From positions 1,758,001-1,822,000 of the forward strand of contig OX387604.1 in assembly GCA_947568835.1 (NCBI GenBank): a stretch of 64,000 nt of DNA. Direction: 5' to 3'. The notes beneath the pieces were generated by a model that saw only the letters and a list, made by a program, of their open reading frames with translations, had not been told where the DNA came from and searched no databases. Positions 1 through 15,500 of the stretch are shown here, one piece after another (the stretch's first letter is position 1; the number at the start of each line of letters is the position of its first letter). The position numbers and the translations under genes are program-made. Source of the stretch: Protonemura montana. Its lineage: Eukaryota; Arthropoda; Insecta; Plecoptera; Nemouridae.

Positions 1-113
1 TTTCTTATAAGTTAGCAACCGTCAAAAGGTTTTGATGTTGATCTCTGAAACCTAATCCATCTTTTGATAGATATACCTAACAACTAACAAATAATGCCTG
101 TTTCCATCCCCAG

Positions 114-512
114 GTTGCTATTGCTTCCACTGCCCCCTCAGGCCAAGATGCCATCCGTGCGGACGCCCGCGCTCTCGGCGAAGCATTCCGTTCGTTGTTT
201 GCGGACATGCGCAAACAGAAAGAGCAGCTGGAGGCCACTGCCACGCACTGGCGCGAATACAAAGACGAGTACGAACGGCTCTCTGACTGGCTACAGCAGA
301 TGGACGTTTTAGTGAAGGCTCAGAAGACGGCATTGCTGGCCACGGCTGCCGACAAGAAGAACCAAGTTGTCCAAGTGAAGGAGATTCTGGAGCGGTTGAA
401 TGCTGGAAAAGCTCAGATGGACAAGTTTAATAAGTCTGCAACCCCGTTGCTCTCGTCACATCTTGAAACATATGTGACAAACCAACTGCGATTGCTCAAC
501 TCGCGCTATCAG
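114..512 (+). CDS. Msp300: Msp300 exon: spectrin repeat
   Basis: 133 codons, [10 protein letters not shown]...LNSRYQ, acceptor ttccatccccag and donor gtgaac, phase 0 to 0. Contains a classic helix A ([16 protein letters not shown], two Trp 13 residues apart) and the following helix. This is the first exon in the window; the coding sequence continues upstream of it. Confidence 0.88.
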
Positions 513-3500
513 GTGAACTTACTTCTTCATCTTGACCTCCACATGGAACACTTTTATAGAGAAGTCTTTGGCTAGGAAATCATGATGGCTTACTGGGATT
601 CACCTCTCATATTAAGAACCACTGCATTTTTTTTTTCTCTTGTTATAAACACAAGTGGTCCCTGGGATCTCTTTTCCCAAAGTCAACCTTCATTTGAAAC
701 TGGTAACTTTCCTTTGAGTAAGGCTAATATTTGGAGGGTTCGTTTTTGTCCTGCCAGCCGCGAATTTTGGTGTGTTTTGCTCGCAGGTCCAACTGAATCT
801 GGCCGACGACGTGTTGAAGAAGGTGGAAACAAACTGTGCCCAGCACCAGCTCTACGACGAGAACCTGGGCAAGTCCCAGGCGTGGATTGCGCATGCTCAA
901 GCTGTAGTGCGCGAATGCACAGACGCTTCTGCCAACTGCAGCCGGGAAGTCCTGAAGTCCCGTCTAGACCAGATCCAGGTTAGCTCATCCAACATTCATC
1001 TCTCTGTGGGAATAGGGTTAATAATTTCCACATTCACAGCCTTATCAATCAAGTTGTTTCCCTTTTTCAAATGGATTGTTTCTTGTCTGATACAAGAAGT
1101 TACAAGATTTTCAACCCTTCTGAACTCTTCCGAACACTTTTAAAACCCTTTCTTTGCTTGTGTGTAGGAACTGCTAAAGAAGCGGGAGGAGGGACAAAAC
1201 GTGGTGCACGCGACCGTGAATGACGGAGAAAAGGTTCTGCGGAACACCCGTTCAGACGGGCGCGATCGAATGAATGCTGAGCTGAAAGAACTACAGAACA
1301 ACTGGGACAGACTGGTGCGCAAGATTTCAACCGCCAAGGTGCAGATCGAGACAAGCTTGATGCAGTGGGCCGACTACAGCTCTTCATACTCCCATCTGCA
1401 GCAGTGGATGTCTGACCGAGAGGCCAAACTCCAGCAAGTCTGCGAACATAAGGTAGCCTGCACACCCCCAAAGCTTGCATGCGACCATTATCACTGCAAA
1501 ATGTCATGCAAATAGCAAAACAAATATATATTATAAATGAAAATGAGAGTACGTAGAAAAAATAATGTCAACTATTAGATAAACAACAATTCAATTATAC
1601 CATTTATAACATACATTCCAGTAAAATGTTGAATTTTAAGGACTTGTAAGTCTTAGTAGAGGCATTATTTCATATGTTTCCTTGCAGTTGTCGAAGGCAA
1701 AGAAGGTGGCTGCAGCAGGGCTGAGCTCACTGAGCATCGGAGAGCGCAAAGCCACGCTGCGGCAGACAAACAGCATCGTCCAAGACATTGTATCGTTTGA
1801 GCCAATGATCCAATCGGTTACTTCCAAAGCTGAAGATCTTCAGCAGGCACAGCCAGCTTCTGAGATCTCGGAGAAGTACGAGACCTTGAGCAAGCATGCT
1901 AAGGAATTGTACGCCAAGCAGAAGCTGACGGTGGAACAACACCAGGCTTTCATCGATGCAGGCAACGACTTTGTGCAATGGATTCGTGCTGCCAAGGAAA
2001 AGCTCAGCAAGTGTGCCGAACCCACTGGCGACAAGGACTCCCTCAGCAGCAAGCTGTCGCAGCTCAAGGTATGAAATCGATATTTAATTGACAAGTCATG
2101 GAAGAAAGTGAGCATTCATTTGCTAACAGGGATTGCATGCTATCAAGGTTGCAATCGGCTTTAAAGTCGCACGATACAAACCCAGACATTCCACAAATTG
2201 ACGTGTGCACTCAGTTGACTCTACGGGCAATCCACCTTTGATGGTACATATGGAGTTTGGACTTGATCGTTCATTGATTTTGTGATTCATTCAAAAAAAT
2301 TGCTACAGTATTCAAAAACAGCTTAAATAGTGCCATGTGATTCCTACTAAAGAGGCACAGAGACATTTTTGTGTGTGTTTGTTCAATAGAATGAGAAAGT
2401 AAGAGAGAGCTTATGTCTCTTGTTTTGTAGGTGCTGCAAAGCGAACAAGAAGAGGGAGCAAAGAAGCTGGAGAAGGCCCTGGAGCAAGGAGACTCTGCTT
2501 GCCAAGTTGCAGATGCACAGGACAAAGAGGTCATTGAGGAAGAAGTTGCTCTGCTGCAGGAAGAATACGACACGTTTGTGTGAGTACTGGTTTTGTTGAA
2601 CCAAGCTGCCGAGTCTATTTGTGGATAGTCTATGTCAGTGTTTGATAAAAAAAAAAAAGAACCTATCGCAATCAAACTGTGAATTGGCAGACACAGGTCT
2701 TTGGTCCTTGTATGCATGAGCTGCAAGCCGGCGCCACGAGGCTTCTCAATTATCTGGTTGGAAAAGCTAATAGTAGCAAGATAAGTTGGTGCCTGCCGTC
2801 ATTGTTGCAGCCTAAAGTATGCTTAAAAAATCCACCGGCTGGCACCAGTATAAGAACACTGTAGCAATAGCACAAAAATACACTCTAACAGTATAAAGAA
2901 AATTGGAAACACTCTCTGAAACAGCTTTCAGAAGTGTGCAAGAATAGTAACAGCCTTAAGAAAAATGTACTAGAAAATAAATTAGTCACTTTTTTTGAAC
3001 GCCGTTTACAATGCTACTCTGCCACGCTGCAATAAAATAAAAAGAAAATAAAGATTATTTCAGCTTTGTAAACCCAGGTTGGTGTGTAGTAGTTTTGTAA
3101 GTAGACCTGGCAAATTGTGATTCTATGGCTGATATTTCAGGGAGAGCGTGGGAGCAACTAAGAGCCAGCTGGAGGTGGGTATTGTGCGATGGACAGACTA
3201 TCAAGACCAGTTCCAAGAAGCTAGTGACTGGCTAAGTCAGACGGAAGCGCTGGTACACTCGTTCAACAAGCTGCAGGAGAGCCTCGACGAGAAGAAGAAT
3301 GTGCTCGAGCACTTCCAGGTTAGTTGGCCTCTATTCGTTCGACAATCATTTCAGATGCTGTCTTTCATGAGTGATAGAGCAATATTTGCGGCTACATTCA
3401 GCCCATAGAATTCCCTGTTCATTTTTAATTTATATTTGGCACTATAGGCTAAATAAAAAGTCCATCATACAAAATCTTCACTATTTTTGCAATCTGTACC

Positions 3501-6500
3501 AGCTCAGTGTTGTAAATTTCTGGGGAAAAGCTAGTCATTTTAGGTATTTTCATTAGGTTTACAATTATTCAGAGTCACAGTGATAATTTGAAACATTCTG
3601 CTGAGCAAATGAGCCTTAAATATGTGGTTACTGTTATGGCAAACCAACGACGCTTGTAGCTGTCCGTTTTAACCAAAGGGTTCATGTCCATGTAATAACA
3701 CGAAAACACTCTCTTTGGATTACAGGTTCATTTGCAGACGTTGTTCGACTGGCAGAAGGAGCTCGACCGACTCAATGTGAAGGCACAAACCTTGCTGGAA
3801 ACATGTGCAGACACACGTATTAGTAACGCAGTCACCCAGATGACTACTAAGTATAATGCCATTCTCTCGCTGGCCAAGGAAATCATTCGTCGACTTGAGC
3901 TGCACTATCAGGTAATGTCACACAATTTACCACACAATTTACCAGACAATTGTAATGTTGGAATTTGTTATGCACTATACAATATAAACAAATTTTGTAG
4001 TCAAAAAATGTTTTTTAAACTATTTTACACGGGCTTTTGTGGAATACCATGACTTGGCATTGTTTTCTGTTAAAAATATAATTTCCTGGTGAGCAAATTA
4101 TATCCTTGCCAGTTTTAGGAAGGCTTTTATGAGAAAATTGCTGCATTAAATTTGGTGACATTCTAAGATCCAGCTGCTGTGACTAAGTTTACCTCTAAAA
4201 AATACCACATCTGTTAAAGCAAATAAAAATATCAATTTTCGAAAGATTTTTAAAATTTTGTGTGTAGCTGGTTGTAAAAATGGAAGCATGTACCCCGAAT
4301 ACTCAAATGTCAGCATCAAAGAAACGTTGTATAGCAGTATATATCACCGATCAGTATCCTGTTGGCAATGGGGATCTTAATCAACGTGATACGGTGATAT
4401 TTTCTCATCAGGAGCACCAGCAGCACAACACACTGTACCAGGAGTGCCAAGACTGGGCAGACCGCACCCGAGAGAAGCTGACGGAATGCTCGGCAGGGGC
4501 CAGTTCTGCTGCTACTCTTCCCGATGTCGAGAACAAATTGGCCACGGTGAAGACCCTACGACAGTCTTTGGAACAGGGACAGAACAAGCTTCGCTATGCA
4601 CTTGAGCTCAAGGAGAAGGTATGACCAAACTAGATTAGGCATAGAGGTTAGGGATTAGATTACCCAGGCATTTTTTTCTGTTCTCTCCCTAGTCTCAGTC
4701 AATTGCAAAAAACGAGTAGTTAAACTACTTGTTATTATTGTTCACTCATGTCTAGTTAATCTAACCATCCTTAGCACTTGTTTTAAAAAAACTTTTTCAA
4801 AATTCAATTAGGTTTTTTAGAGTGTGTAAATATTACAGTATTTATATATTTTTTTTCTTTTTCATGTAATTTAAGTCTATTTTTTTGGCTAGCATAACCT
4901 TGCCAGACTGGAACACTTACAACTATTTGCAATATGCTAATAATAATATTGCCTGCAGTCCACATAGGTCTACATAGGATTTTTATTTCTTTTGCTTTGT
5001 TTTCAAGCTTTTCTTCAGCTAAGGACAATCTAAAATGTATGAGGACAATTATATCTGTTAATGTACGTATATCTGAAATCCAAGTCTGCAGTGACAGTTC
5101 AAATCAAAATGTCTAGGGTCGTAGGTAATTTATCTGACTTTCGAATAAAACTAGTAATTGCCTGATTCTTCACACCTCAATAAGGTCCCCAGCTATGCTG
5201 TAAATTTGAATAATAATAATTTGTTTATTGTCATATGAAACATATACATTTTATTTTGACGGTTAATTTAACTTCTCTGTATTTGAAATTTGGCACCTTT
5301 GTTGCTGTGGGTCACTGCATTTTGGAACCTTTTTCAATTCCAAGGTGGGCATGATAATAAATTTGGAAAAAAATGAATATAGTTCTCAAAAGATTGCCAT
5401 CAAAAATTTCTAACAATCTTTCTTTAAGCGAAAATCTTAGTAAATATGTGTTGAATTTCCTCTAAATATAAGAAAAAAACAGAATTAACATGCGCCAAAA
5501 TGACTTAACCCTCACAAAAATTAATTTTCTACTATCATTTAGTTGTGTAATCTCGTTTAAGAGGTGTCGAAATCTTTCCTTGCCAGTCAGTTTTAGGTAA
5601 ATTCTCAATTGAAACCCCATCAAATTGCCGTATAAATGTCACGTTTAGTTGTGCTCACAAATATTGTACAAATTAAAACCATATCCAGCTGTTTCGGCTG
5701 CATTTGGTGTAGATTTTAAAAAGCAAAGTGAAATATACTGATAACCCCATAATTCCTCTAACATCAAAATGTTGGCTTGGTTAATGAGACCTATTTTTAT
5801 ATCAGGATTTTCTGTATTCTATATTCTATTACAAAAATTTACCAGAAACGATTAAAAGTGTTACCACAAGTCATCCAGCTTTTTGTGTCACTTCTGCATA
5901 CATTTCCGGAGACCTGAACACGATAAAACATGAAAGATGATTTAATTCGAATGCTAGATAAATTACTTAGCTTTCTAACTTTTTTATTTGACCTTTCACA
6001 CAATATCTTAATAAACTCGTAGGCTTGGTGATCAAATCATGTCATAAATAATTATTAAGACAGACAATTTTTTACATTTTTTTCCCGCTCCTATTGACAT
6101 TTCTTCGTTGTTCAGCATCCTCACTTCTCACGCACACACTCCAGTTAAATCCTTGCTCCGTCGGACTTTAAAAGGTGACATTGTTTGTGTAGGTGATCCT
6201 GAACACGGAGCAGAATGGAGCTGCCAAGATCCAGGAAGACACAGAAAACCTGAAGCAGGAGTTTGACAAGCTTCTAGTAGACGTTCAGGACGTTCGGGCT
6301 AGATTGACTACACGTGCCGCACAACTTGAGGAGATACAGAAAGCGTACAAGCTGCTTTCTGAATGGCTTGACGAAATCGAACAGAAGGTAACTATCAGCT
6401 GCTTTTAGCATCCACAGTTGTTGGATTTGTTCTGTCACTTTAGTTCCAAGTTACAGATTTATTATTACTTAAATCTAGTAGTCTTTACTTCTGCCAATTT

Positions 6501-9500
6501 GGCTAAAATTATCTTTTAGTGACCCAACGGAATCTGAAACACATAAAGATTAGGAAATAAACATTTTCTTCAAAAATAATACATTTTTTTATGTGTGAGT
6601 ATGATTCTTTGGAAAATATAAATGTGGTATATTTTTTAGCAGAAGCCCTATCTTTCTTGATAATCAAGTGATATATAAAGTGACACTTGACAGTACAATG
6701 CTTGTTTTGCCGTCAAGCAGGTGAGTCCTGAGGACGCAGGTGGCTTGCTGAATGAGCTAAGCGAGAAACGGGCTTACTTGGAGCGTCTGCGCTCGGTGCA
6801 GCGGGAGATCGTGGGCCACACAGAACTGGTGGACCGCGTAACTGCTCGCCTAGCTGACGATCCCACGCTCCCTGCCGAGCAGTATGAAGGCAACCTGCAG
6901 CGTTACCGCCAGCTCACTGAGCTCAACGCCAGGCTTATTGCGGTAAATAAACTCTTTTACAAAGATGATTCCTTAAGTCTAACATGAGCACGTGTTAATA
7001 ATGTTTAAGTACATTTTGCCAGCTCAGCCTCGGTCTTCTTTACTACAGCAGCAATTCAGTAAGCACTTTTATTGAAAACGGTTTTGTTGTAAAAAGGAAA
7101 ATAGGCGAGTCCTCGCAGCAGTTCCTGACTTATAATTTCAGTGTCGCTTGAGTTACTGGGCTTCTTGTGTCTTGACCTCCTGAGACCAATATCCAATGTC
7201 AAGTGTCATTCTAGCTGAACTCCTTATATTCAGACCAAGCTGCTGGGCTAAACATCTAAGTGTTGTCACAAGCTTGATTGCTTGTATCCAGACCAAGCTG
7301 CTGGGCTAAACATCTAAGTGTTGTCACAAGCTTGATTGCTTGTATCCAGACCGAGCTGCTGGGCTAAACATCTAAGTGTTGTCACAAGCTTGATTGCTTA
7401 TATCCAGACCAAGCTGCTGGGCTAAACATCTAAGTGTTGTCACAAGCTTGATTGCTTGTATCCAGACCAAGCTGCTGGGCTAAACATCTAAGTGTTGTCA
7501 CAAGCTTGATTGCTTGTATCCAGACCAAGCTGCTGGGCTAAACATCTAAGTGTTGTCACAAGCTTGATTGCTTGTGCTTTGCAGGACGCTGAAGCGCAGG
7601 TGGCAGAGCACGGTGATTTCAAGCAGGCGGCTAACGAGGCATGTGACTGGGTGCGCCGCACCCGGGTGCAGGTGCAGATGTGCAGCGACCCTCATGGGCA
7701 GCACGCAGAGAACGAGGAGAAGATTACCAAGTTGGCAGCAATCTCAGATGGGATGCCTGAAGGTAAGCACAATTCACAATAACAATAGATTCCACTAATC
7801 TTATTTATTTGCGTCTTGTGTCTCGGGTGATGTCTGGTAATCTTTTTGAATTACCTAAATTCTGAAATGCTGCGCAATATATACAAGCATCTACAGATAA
7901 CTTGCAATTTTGATTTTTCCTGTTTTCAAAATATATGTACTATTGTTTGCTTCTTAACTTTTGAATAAATGTTCATTATTCTATGTATGGAGTGGGTTGT
8001 AGTGCCTTCATCTTATTTTTGGGGGGTATTTAAGGAATACAATCCTATTTTTATTTATTGATTGGGGTTGGTATAAACTGTTTCTTAAACTAAAAAATCT
8101 GTTTTAGTGCAAATTTTCGGGAAAATTCATGAAAAAAAAAATATATAGAAAAAGATCATGCAACTATTAACTGCTTTCCAAAATAGCTGGCTTGTGAATT
8201 TTTTTTATGTGTAATTTGGTAGGATCAACATATTGATCAGATAGATCCCATCCACAGCTGCTTCGAAAACTCAGATTTTTTCTCAGAAACTCAGAAACAC
8301 CGGAAAAACGCCTTGAGCAGGCTCTTGTACAACGCTTGTAACTTTTAGACAAAATAATATTTTTGATTTTGCAAAGGGTCAATCTATTGCCAATAGTGTA
8401 ATGAGTTGCCTAGTTTTGTTTTGTCCCCGTCGGACAATTGGTGTCGCTTTAGTAGTATCCAGTAAACCTAGATATAACCCTGATCAAGTACTCACTCTTT
8501 TAGCATTTCAGCATCGATTCAGACAAAAACATTGTTATCCAGAATGAAAGAAATTTGCTAAGAGTTTCGTTTTGTGTGCAGGCAAAGCTCTGGTTGACCG
8601 AGCGTTCGCGCTGGGATCTGCACTGGCTGCAGGCACTGGCCCTGAGGGCCGCGACTTATTGCGCCAGGAAGCCGATGCATTAACCGCAGACTGGAATTCA
8701 CTGGAGACAGTCACAGCTGACGCTGCCAAGGCCCTAGCGCGGTGCAGTGCCGCTTGGCTGGCGTTCAACGACTCTGCCGGCCGGCTGAGGCAGTTCCTCG
8801 ACCGCTTCCAAGTCGCCCTCGATGCGCAGATTGCTCAGGACAACAAGTCCCCGCAGGCACTCGCTAAGTGCCGGGTGAGAATTCCTTACTTAAAAACATT
8901 GCAAACTCCACATAATTCTTTCTGACATAGTTTCCCAAGGCAGGGAATTGAAGATTGGTTGATGGTTGAGCTTACGCATTCCTTCTTCTACAGGCCCTGG
9001 TCGCAGAGGCACTCGCCGAGAAAGCACTCGTGGAAGAGGTCAGCGACCGTTGCGAGGCGCTGATGGAAGTCAGCGCTTGCGGCGAGGTGCGGGACCGATC
9101 TGTGCACCTCCAGGCTGACTACTCAAAGGCACTTGCGGCGGCTCAATCGTGTGCGTCTGCTGCTGAGAAGAATCTCTCTGACCACACTGATTTCCTCAAA
9201 GCCAAGGATGAGCTTGCTGCATGGCTGTCTCGTGCACATGGGTCAGTGCAAGACTGTGTGGGAGCTGCTGCTAGTGAAGCTGCCACCAAAGACAAGCTGG
9301 AGACGATAAGGGTAAGTTGTTGGAAGACATACTTGGATCGTATTCCAAGCGTCCAGGATTACGTAGTCCACTGTAGTTCACTGTTTATGTAGGGTCCTAG
9401 GGGCAGCCTAGACTATCTTATTTTTGCTTAGATATTTCTCAAAAGCAGCTAGTGAGGTGAGCTTTTTTTCTGCACAGCTGGTTTCGTCGCGTATGACGGA

Positions 9501-12500
9501 GGGTCAGCTGCTAGTGTCTTCACTCCAAGAGATGTTCACGAAAGCAGCCAACACGGCCCCGCCCGACCAACAGGACTCCCTGCGCGAAGCCATGGAAGAA
9601 CTTCGCTCATCTTGGGACCAGCTGGGCATGGACCTGACCTCGGTGACAGCTCAACTCAGACTAGCACTGTCCCGGTGGGAAGACCATGCGGAGGCGGTGG
9701 GTCGCCTGCGCCGCTGGCTCGACGAGACAGCGACCGCTTTGGCGGGCAGGACCGACTCCCGTGGGCAGCTGGCCGAGATGAAGGCTCAAAAGGAACGGTG
9801 CCGCCTTATCCGCAGAGAGCTTGATGCCCGACGATCCGAAGTGGATGGGCTCGATGCAGACGCCACCGAGCTGGCTGCGTGGGCCGGTGCTGGAGGAAAG
9901 TGCAGGGAGGAAGTACAGCAGCTTGAGACCCGCTGGAGCGAGCTGTGTCAGCAAGCTGATGCCGCTATGGGCCGAGTGGACGCAGAGATGGCAGATTATG
10001 CCGCATACCACCAGTCACTGCAGGACACGGAGAAGTGGCTGCTTCAAGTTTCTTTCCAACTCATGGCGCACAACTCCCTGTATATCACGAATCGCGAGCA
10101 AACTCTGGAGCAGATTGAGCATCATCAGGTAGGCACCTCGATGCAGCTTAGAAACTATAGTTTTGTCCCAACATGATTTTTTAAGTTAGATATGTAATAA
10201 GGTGCACAAACAGAGTGTTCCCTTATTGGAAGGAATGTAATAAGTACAATCCACAGGGACATTAGTGACAAGGTATTTCAGTATCATTAATTTAGCAAGA
10301 CGTTTTCCCATACCTGCCATTTATAAAAGAACGAAAATCTGCCAAATATGTAACCTTTTTCTTTGGAAACATGAATTTATTAATTATTTATGAGACAAAA
10401 ATATAAAAATATCCATAATAGTTTATTAAGTATATCGAGTTTTGACAATGTGGGTGCAATAATATGCTTTTGTCAGAATAAATAAATGGGCATGGGTGGA
10501 AGTGAGTTGAATGAAGTGACGGGACATGTTTTTTCAAGACAGTGAAACTTCTCACTTTTTGTGCAGGCGCTACTTGGGGAAGTTCAGGCGTATCAAGCGA
10601 CCCTGGATGAAGTAAAGGCCAAGGGACATGCACAGGTAGAGCGATATGTGGCCACCAGCCCAGCTATTGAAGACACCATTGAGAAACAGCTGAGCAATGT
10701 ACAGGACAGCTACAACTCGTTGCTGCATACCGCAGTGCAAATTAAGGTACACAACGTAACCAACGGATTTTTTTTTTATTTGATATCAAATTTGATTCCA
10801 TAATGCGGAAAGGCCAAATACTAATTATTTTGAACTTGTAACTAGCTTCTGATTTGAAATCCTATGAAAAACACAATAACGAAATAACACCTAACTTGTT
10901 TGGGTTTCTACTCGCTTCAGAAATGCATTGACGTCTTCGGTTTTGATATCTTTAGTCAATAGAACAAGCAACCAAAGCAACATAAATCCAATTGGGTAGT
11001 TTTTTTATATTAGGCATTTGTGAATGCTTTATGGTTGACCCAAAAGCCAATAATTTGCTTCTTGAATTTGCAACCATCACTGCCAAAAGTGGTAAGAAAG
11101 ATCTGTATTGTTTTGGGAGATAATCGGCTAATAAATGTAAAACAGAATGAAACCGATGAAATTTAAGAATGAAAATGACTGAAACTCATGGGTTGTTTTG
11201 CGCTTTTCAGAACCGGCTGCAGGATTCGCTGAGCAAGTTCCAAGAATATGAGGACACACTTACGAACATCATGACCGTTTTGGATCAGTACGAGCCTATG
11301 GCTGCAGCGGAAATGCAGGCACCGGCAGATACGTTGGCATTGGCTCAAACCCGGCTCGAAAACATGCGGGTCAGTTGCACCAATGCATGTTTGAAAACTT
11401 ACACACTGCTTGGTTGGATACAAAATACATATAATATTGTTAATACCTCGTTAGTGGATTTTGAAGTAAACAATGAAGTTTATGTTTTCTGCCAGTCAAA
11501 TGATTTTTGCTAGTGATAGTATGGATATATGACAGCCTAGCTATAAGGTATTTATCTTTGCAATAAAACACAAAGCAAATTCAAGATCTGTAGAAGAGCA
11601 ATGCAATTTCCCATTGCTCATTGTTGTGCCGATTTGCTCATTCAAAGATGGATTATTTCATGAAGCCATGCTCATCCCAGAACCTTCAATTGATCACAAG
11701 TTAAATTTATTCCTGCTTACCACTGTAACATGGAGTGTGTGATATTGCAGGGCCTGCACAACAAGCTGCAGGCAGAGAAGAGTAGACTAGCCATCGCTGT
11801 TCAGGCTTGTGAGGCAGCAGCTGCCTGCATTTCACGTCCCAGCAGCCCCCAAGACACACTTCCACCTCCAATACCAGACCGAGAGCTGTTAGTTCGAGCC
11901 CGACTTGAGGATCTCATCGACCAGGTACCAGCAGTTTCTGTTCAGATATAACACTCTTTTAAAAGTAGTCTATCAAATTTAGAAATGTCAATCAATTTTA
12001 ATTATTCTGATTATCTAAACATGAGTACAAATGTGTCACATTCGTGCAAAATGTGATACATTTTGAAATTACACATTCTTAATACTTAAGGTATTGGTGC
12101 AACTTTTTCTGGAGAACTGTAAATATAATTTTTGCTAGTAATATACTTAAAATTGGTAAAACACCTCCAATTATATTGCTGGGCAATTTCTTAGTCCCAT
12201 AATTACATGATTTGATATTGAAATATTTTCATGGTGCTTTTTCACATTTTTTGCACTGTTTTTGAGGTTGCCTCGGTGACTTTCACGATTGCGTTTGCGA
12301 TGTATTCAGGTGCAGAGTGGGCTTTCTGGATTGTCCGGTACTCTGGGTGCCCTGGAGGAAGGACAAAGAGCTCGCGAAAACCTGCGCACCTGGATTCGAG
12401 AGCAATCGGCGTTGGTCACGGAGTGGCGTTCGCGGCCGGCCAAACTACGACCGGAAGCCGTTCGTGGAGAGCTCTCAACCATGACTGATCTACTCAAGGC

Positions 12501-15500
12501 CATTGGGCAACGGAAAGCAACGCTTCTTGCAGATTTGCCTCAGAACTCTGTCGTTGATGCAGACGCGCAAGCTTTGTTGAACCAACTGGCCAACCTGGAA
12601 CAAGAGGTAAGGAACAGTGTTTGCTTTCTCTTCAACTTTCAGAAAGATCTTATTCGTTGCTGGCATGGAGCAACCAACAAAACACTTGTTTTTGTTATGT
12701 TTTATTTTTACTTTACAAATAAGCCATAAGTAAATAACAAATTTTCTCAGTAGGGCTCTTGTCTTATGGATGGTTTCTTAGTCTCATCAACCAAAGCAAT
12801 TATTTACAATGCATTGTTTCTTTGCGGGAGGTCATTCATGATATGGAATTTATCTCTGAGTGCAGAAAGTAGTGCAAGCAATTATTGTATGCATTTTTTG
12901 AAGGGTTGCCAGCTCCACACAGCCAAAATTTTATAAAGAAAAAGAAATATCACTAATCATAGGCTTCATAATAAATAAGTCTGTGATACCTGCTCTCTTA
13001 AAAAATCAAATTGACCACCAACCTTACTAAGCTCTCTAACCCAAACAAGGTAACAATCACAACAATGATATTTGCAGCTGGAGAGTGCAATGGAAGGCAA
13101 GCGCGAGAGTCAGGCAGTGGTAGATGCGTGGCGTGAGGCAGTGGATTGTGCTGGCGGGTGGTTGGCTGCGCTGGCAAGCCGTCTAGATGCGTTGGACCGC
13201 GGATCTGCACTGGACTGCGCAGGAAAGCGTGCCGAGGCAGCCAAGATTGCGCTAGATCTTGAGCAGCAGGCGCCTGAAAAGTTGGACCCCGTTCGATCCC
13301 TGGCAGCCAAAGTCGGTAAACTTGTCAGCAACCTTGACTCCCAGCAAGTGGACGACCAGGTGAGTGTTAAGCGCAATCTAAGAAACATTAGGAAAGAAAT
13401 AGAAATAAAAATAAAATACAATGTTACGAGAATTCAGATGGAATTCAGCTTAGGTTTTAGCTATTGCCAAAATGTCAAAAGTAGAGGTCTTTATGAGTGA
13501 TGAAGGTTGTACATGTGATACAAATTTACAGTTGCTTCTCTAGGTTATTTCCGTAACATTACTCTATTTTCCTCGTTCACATAGCATAGGTACTCGCAAT
13601 AAAAAGAAAAATATTTGCAAGGGTACATTTGTCCCAAAAAGTTTGTGACTGTGGTCTTTGTCCCGCAGCTCAAGTCTGTGGAGCGTCGCTACGGGGAGCT
13701 TGGAAAGCGCATCCAGCGCAAAGCTCAAGTCTTGGAGCTCGCACAGGCGGGAGCAGAGGGAGCCACGCAGGAGATGGCCGCTGCACGAGACTGGCTTTGC
13801 GAAAAACGCCGCATTTTAGATCAGCCACTCTCGTTGGACCTCCACAGCAAGCACGTTGACGAGCGAATTGCCAGCCTCAGGGTGCGTAGCGGTCACTAAC
13901 GTCTTGCTAACGTAGTGGAATAGACCCAAAGACAAACTCGATATCTGTGTGCAGCATGGACCACGTAACCTAGGTGGAATCATTCACAAATCTAGGCTCC
14001 TCTTCTAGGTGATATGGAATGAGATGAAGTGTAGCACACCCACCCATGCCATTCACCTCGACGTCATAACCTTTTTTTTTTTAGTTGGTTTACACCTATC
14101 ATTTAAAGGCACCTTGTGGGTACAAAACTCTGGTTCTCCTCGTGCAAATAAAATTAAGGATGTGCTTTATGCTGATCCTTTCAATCAGTTCAGTTTTTCA
14201 GAAACCTACCCGAATGTTACAAGTGGATTTTGCTTAACTTTGTTGTGATTGCAGGGTTTGGGCAAGGAAGTTGACAGCAAGCTGGTGGTATTGGATTCAT
14301 TGGAGAAACGTATCGCTGGCATGCACTCCGAGTTAGAGCCAGCCGAGCTCGCACGTCTCTCCGAGAATTTGCGGAACCTTTCTGCGGAACGAGCTGCCGC
14401 CGCCGCTGCCATCCAAGCTCAGCTGGAAAGCCTAGCTGCAGCCGCAGCTGCTCGAAGAAAGCTGGAGCTCGATGTGGAGATCGTGCAAGCCTGGCTGAAG
14501 GACAAAGTGCAGCAACAGAAGTTCGACGAATTCCTGCCTCTGAAAGCTGCCGCTGTAGCCCGGGAGATTCAGATCTTTCAGGTGCATTATTTTAGGTTAT
14601 TTTAGGTTTCCCAATGGGTGACACCAGGTTTGGATTTTTCCCTCAAATTTGGGGCTAAACTACTCGTGGCTTTCCAAAATATCCACAAAGGTAGCCTTCC
14701 ACTGAAATAAGCTCAATCATTATTATAATGTCTATGTAACTTTGTGTCCTATGAAGCAGTGAAAACTTTCAATAGCATTGTCTATTTCTTTGACATTTTT
14801 GCTGATTTTATGCTTTTTCTTCAGGCTTTTGACAATGAGCTGACTGATTTTTCCAACAATGCATTGAGCGACATGACAACACATGGACACAACTTATTAA
14901 AAGGGTGCAACGATGAAGGCAAAGCCAAGCTGCAGGCGATTATTGATGGTGAGCTATTTCCCAATAAGTCCAGCAATTTGCACGGTCATCCTGATGAAAA
15001 CAAGTCCCAATCCCATTTCACTTATAGATCCTTTTGTATTTCTTGTGTTTGTAAATAACTTATGAGCTCACAGCACCAGACCCTATACTTGGGAGTGAAT
15101 TAGTATAATTGTCCCCAGGGAAGTCGAGGCTAGGTTGACATTCAAAACGTATTTCAGAAAACAGAAATATATTAACATTTTCCGATCCGCTAAACGTGCT
15201 AGAGCAGAAAGTTTAGTTTGTGCAGCATTTTCTTTTAATTTTTCTGTCTATTATAAACTTTTGGCACAGAGAGCTTAGCGTATTTAACAGAAAGTTTAAA
15301 ACCCATCTTGTTTTTTGAGAAGTTCCAAACACATTTTCTGGTCTGCTGAGAATGACTGAACAGTCCAACCTTTTTCATCCTGCCTTTTACCTTCTGCTAG
15401 CTTGGAATATAATCACATATTAAGTACACAAACACCAATAATATCAGACAAAATAGCTGAGTTGAGCCAAACCTGTCTCTGTACTTTCAGACGCTGTTGG

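Noticed and set aside
7231..7575. Direct repeats resembling a CRISPR array
   Set aside because: The repeats are contiguous with no unique spacers, and the window is eukaryotic.
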